From: Boletus sp. NGJ | Taxonomy: Eukaryota; Basidiomycota; Agaricomycetes; Boletales; Boletaceae | Length of the DNA stretch: 64,000 nt | Reading direction: 5' to 3' | Assembly: GCA_019096195.1 (NCBI GenBank) | Contig: JAGTXK010000027.1 | Location: 866,486 to 930,485 of the forward strand | In this document: in pieces, positions 60,906 through 64,000 of the stretch | Numbering within the stretch: the first letter of the stretch is position 1 | How the letters are laid out: every line of letters starts with the position of its first letter | Notes under the pieces: generated by a model | Told to the model about the DNA's origin: nothing | What the model saw: only the letters and a program-made list of their open reading frames with translations | Databases searched by the model: none | Program-made: the position numbers and the translations under genes

Positions 60906-62515
60906 CTAGATATTGATCATGATGCAACCACTGTGATACACTCCATTCCCATTTGCGTTACTAGTGACGAATTTGTCGTCCAACAAGTGATCGAGCAACT
61001 TGAAGGCCAGCAATGCCGAACCAAAGGACAGTGTAAAACCGGAGCCTCCGTGGCCATATGCGTGAACGATGCGACTTGACCTACCGCCCTTGTGGATACG
61101 ACCATCCGCTTCGACACGACTAGACCCTGTGCGAAAGGGGCGTAGACCCTGGACGAGCGGAATCTCGTCTAATTCTGCGTTCTTCAATGCAGGGATGACT
61201 GAATGGACTCAGCACTGCTCACCTCACTCCCGAACGCGTATGCACGTACAGTTCTCGCAGCGTTCCCTCATATCCTTGACCAACCTACTCTCGTCTGTCA
61301 GGGCTAACGACCACTTGTGCGGTTCAACTGATCCTCCGAGTATTAAAGTGGTTTCATTCCTACGGAAGCCAGTAAATCACCTCTACTGGTATGGCCATGC
61401 GCGTCAAAGTTACTTGCCGTGGTACGATGAACACTATGTCATCGGATTTGTGAATATCCGTATTACTGACCGCTAAAACCTCGGTAATCTTTGGGAAGCA
61501 TTTTCCGTCATTCTTGACACGCAGTAACGAGCCACTGGCAAAATTGGCCAACTTCGTTGTCAGTGCCATATGATATAAAATGAACTGTGACAACCCACCG
61601 AATAGGGTAGACTGCAGGGTCATGGGCCAGTTCAATAGCACTCAATCCGGTCGCATTCAAAATAGCATCGGCTCCGTAACGTGCAAGTAGCCTGTCTTCT
61701 TGATCAAACAAGTCACCCTTGAGAGGCAGATCGAGGGTTTCGATGACAGCACCCTTGTCAGCGACGAGTTCTTTCAGCCAAACAAGGTATGTGTCAGTAT
61801 CAATCTATTTAAAACACCAAATTAGATCCAAATGAGGGGGGGGGGGGGGGGCATAAACGTACGACCGGTGCTTCGTGCTGGTATGCGTCAATGACATCGG
61901 CTTCGGGCGGAACGGAATGATATTCAATCAATCCGGGGTCATGCTTGTACTTGGGGATCCTGACTTTCTCGATCTCTTTCAGCTTTTGGAGCTGTCCGTG
62001 CATGTCGGGATGGTCCAAGCGTTTCGTGAAAAAGAAATTGGCCATACGGAGGGTGATTCCGTGGTCATCATCGCGATAACCGAGCGCCAAGTCTTCAAAC
62101 ACATTCCTAACAAAGGCTTTAATATCTGCAAGTCCGTGTTACACAAGGGGCTTCACCTTGAAATCAACGACCAGGGTTTGAATTTTTCCACGGAAGCTTG
62201 ATCGGCGTGCTGACCGCAGACAGCAGGAGGATATTCCCATCTGTATTTTTCCTCGACACATGAAATCATGATGGTTTGAAGTGGATAAAATAACTTACAA
62301 AGCACCTGCAATCTGACCAGTGATGCTGGGCACCGCAGGTGCGTAGCGGTCCGAGATAATGGTCACGTCGTAACCGAGATCAAGGAGCAACCAGGCCGAG
62401 CTGAAAAATGCCCAGTCATTATCAACATGGCGGACACATTGATTACAAGGGTACAGACGTGAGGCCGGTAACACTTCCTCCGATAACGAGGACGCGCTTT
62501 CTCATGCGCTGGTAG
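60906..62515 (-). CDS. D-amino-acid oxidase
   Basis: This FAD enzyme oxidises D-amino acids to imino acids plus H2O2, usually in peroxisomes. Spliced exons give MRKRVLVIGGSVTGLTSAW, GQIAGALWEYPP, VIDTDTYLVWLKELVADKGA, ILNATGLSAIELAHDPAVYPI, SLLRVKNDGKCFPKI, LILGGSVEPHKW, and the diagnostic C-terminal HAYGHGGSGFTLSFGSALLA. The order and spacing fit the DAO family. The first motif reads GGSVTG where GxGxxG is normal, so the third position is Ser; this may weaken FAD binding or reflect a diverged branch. The C-terminus ends MINI, with no clear SKL-type peroxisomal signal. About seven introns, one with a run of 16 G (plus strand). Substrate (D-Ala type or D-Asp type) is not decided. Confidence 0.88.
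61836..61851 (+). repeat. Homopolymer of 16 G inside an intron
   Basis: Read as C16 in the transcript of the D-amino-acid oxidase gene, about 45 bases before the intron's acceptor AAATAG. Its length is likely unstable or affected by sequencing error. Confidence 0.85.
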
Positions 62516-63280
62516 AATGGTGAACGTTGAGCATGGACCCTGAGGTCTGTCCAAGTTTTGTTAGGATTGAGATAAATGCCCTTGGAAGTCATATTGCGCA
62601 AGGAATAAAAGAAATATTGATACGGTGATACGAGGCAAGTGTACCCCAGGGTGAAACCTTAAATAGGTTTTCTGAGAGCAACTTGAAGACCTAGTGGATC
62701 TCAGATTATAGTAGCGGCGCGTGGATACCGCGGAGAAATTTCCAGACTTCACCGGGGCTGATTTGAGTAAACGACTAATTCCAAGAATTTTTGCATGAGG
62801 ATACATTGCCTTCGAAGCTAGCAGGAACAAATGTATAGGGAAATTGAGACAATTCAAACCATCAGAAACAGGGTACACCAATGCGTTGGTTGGGCATTCA
62901 GATGGGGTTCTGATGAACTCTGTCGCGCTGATCGGCGCATCAGCCAATCGTCATCCACCTTCGTATTTCTGTCACTCACCAAATACAACTACTCATGACT
63001 CACTATATGTAATTCTTCAGCCAGTGATACATTGCCAAATTTTGAGGGGCGGGCAGCGCATGATTCCGAAAATCGCCTTGCGTTTAATGCTTATTCCAGA
63101 GCCTATCGTGACTAAGATATGGATCAAATGAAAGGAAGACACACCGAATGTGTCGAACACTCTTTCCTCAGAATCCCCGCTGCCAAATGTCTGCGACTGT
63201 TTGTCGCGTGTGAGATCTTGAGATCTTGAGATTTGGTCTTCGTCCTGGATCCCCTCGCTTGAGACTAACTTACTAACTTA
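62516..63280. other. Promoter region of D-amino-acid oxidase; no gene recognised
   Basis: Short unsupported ORFs. Ends at the MITE. Confidence 0.45.
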
Positions 63281-63614
63281 GTGCCCGTTCGGCAGCCCTC
63301 CGTTTGCGCCCGTTTCGTTTCGTTTCGGATTCCTACCATTCGGAAACGGACGAGCCTAAGTTCAACGTTCGGCAACCTATTTCAGCCTACTACTCAAGCT
63401 CCCACGGGCCACGGCCTCAAGTGACAAGACAAGACGCTCCGAACGAGAAGGCTCCCTGTATTTAAAGTTCCACAGACGCTATGATATGGACAGTGACAAG
63501 CATCCGGGACTCACCGTTCGTTTTGGCTCGCTGGCTCGTCCGTTGCAAACGAACGGCAGGAATTCAAAACGAAACGAAACGGGCGCAAACGGAGGGCTGC
63601 GACCGAACGGGCCC
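63281..63614. mobile_element. 334-bp MITE with long terminal inverted repeats
   Basis: The left repeat (63281-63356) begins GTGCCCGTTCGG and contains CAGCCCTCCGTTTGCGCCCG and TTTCGTTTCG. The right repeat (63533-63614) reads the same on the opposite strand, from GGGCCCGTTCGG to ACGGACGAGCC, with a few mismatches and indels. TA lies directly outside both ends. No coding sequence is inside. Size, long TIRs and TA flanks fit a Tc1/mariner-type MITE. A PIF/Harbinger type is the alternative, since the flanks also read TTA and TAA. Confidence 0.85.
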
Positions 63615-64000
63615 TAAAATAAGAGGAGGATGGAGAAGTTGACAAATCCCCTACGCAGCAACGGTCGCCGATCTGGAATTCACGGTATTGGATGAGTGAC
63701 ATAAACTTGAGATGTACTTGCCAACGCAGACCTTGCTGGAAAGAGAAGCGCCTGAGTAAAAAAATTTCAATCCAGACAGGTACGACAAGTGAGTAACAAT
63801 CGGAGACCGGCCATTACCGTACAAAGGATGGCGATTTGAGGCATGCGGTTTTGGTGTTCAGCAACACCAGTTCGCAAGGATTGCTGGGATGTGATAAGGG
63901 GGCGTTAAGCAGCCGCCAAGGGGGGGTGAAGCCCCCAGCAAAGTCAATTGCGACGATTATAATCGACCGATGACTCCCCGAACCAGGATGGCAGCGGTTC
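63615..64000. other. Window end; no gene recognised
   Basis: A possible minus-strand start (MPQIAIL) near 63844-63848 could begin a gene, but no supporting family block lies within the window. Confidence 0.35.

Overview
The window is nuclear DNA of a filamentous basidiomycete, most likely a mushroom-forming Agaricomycete. The signs are compact genes with many 45-70 bp introns, housekeeping proteins of clear fungal type, a nuclear tRNA-Ala with a short intron, Kre9-like GPI proteins, and a transposon remnant of a kind common in Agaricomycetes. All gene models were spliced by eye from the sequence, so individual splice sites are inferred.

Layout. 1-12.1 kb is a changeable region. It holds three intact FAD-dependent aromatic-ring monooxygenase paralogues (one on minus, two in tandem on plus), threonine synthase, a decayed ISD11 pseudogene and other gene debris. 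12.7-19.4 kb is dense housekeeping: tRNA-Ala(AGC), the ubiquitin-like sulfur carrier URM1, a mitochondrial Obg GTPase, a bHLH regulator, and a convergent pair encoding separately the two halves of bacterial CinA. 20.8-25.4 kb has two paralogous GPI-anchored Ser/Thr-rich surface proteins on either side of UPF3. 25.7-41.1 kb is a chromosome-cycle block: ORC3 and MCM4 are divergent, followed by an M3 oligopeptidase, a mitochondrial-looking protein with an RnpA-like region, and the cohesin subunit SCC3, the last two also divergent. 41.6-53.6 kb has two long coiled-coil proteins of unknown function and a Ser/Thr kinase, with a 3.3 kb stretch lacking any confident gene. 54.4-58.2 kb carries mitochondrial and metabolic genes: RCF1-like, ISD11, exopolyphosphatase and a GST. 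59-64 kb has a transposon-derived pseudogene, a D-amino-acid oxidase and a 334 bp MITE with long inverted repeats.

How parts connect. ORC3/MCM4 and the RnpA-like/SCC3 pair start from very short shared 5' regions, and each carries two ACGCGT (MluI cell-cycle box) motifs about one helical turn apart. This suggests common G1/S control of replication licensing and cohesion. ISD11, RCF1, the Obg GTPase and perhaps the RnpA-like protein serve mitochondria. The most notable observations are the paired MCB sites, the split CinA pair, the RnpA-like protein, the ISD11 pseudogene, the microexons, and a probable gene-conversion tract between two of the monooxygenases.
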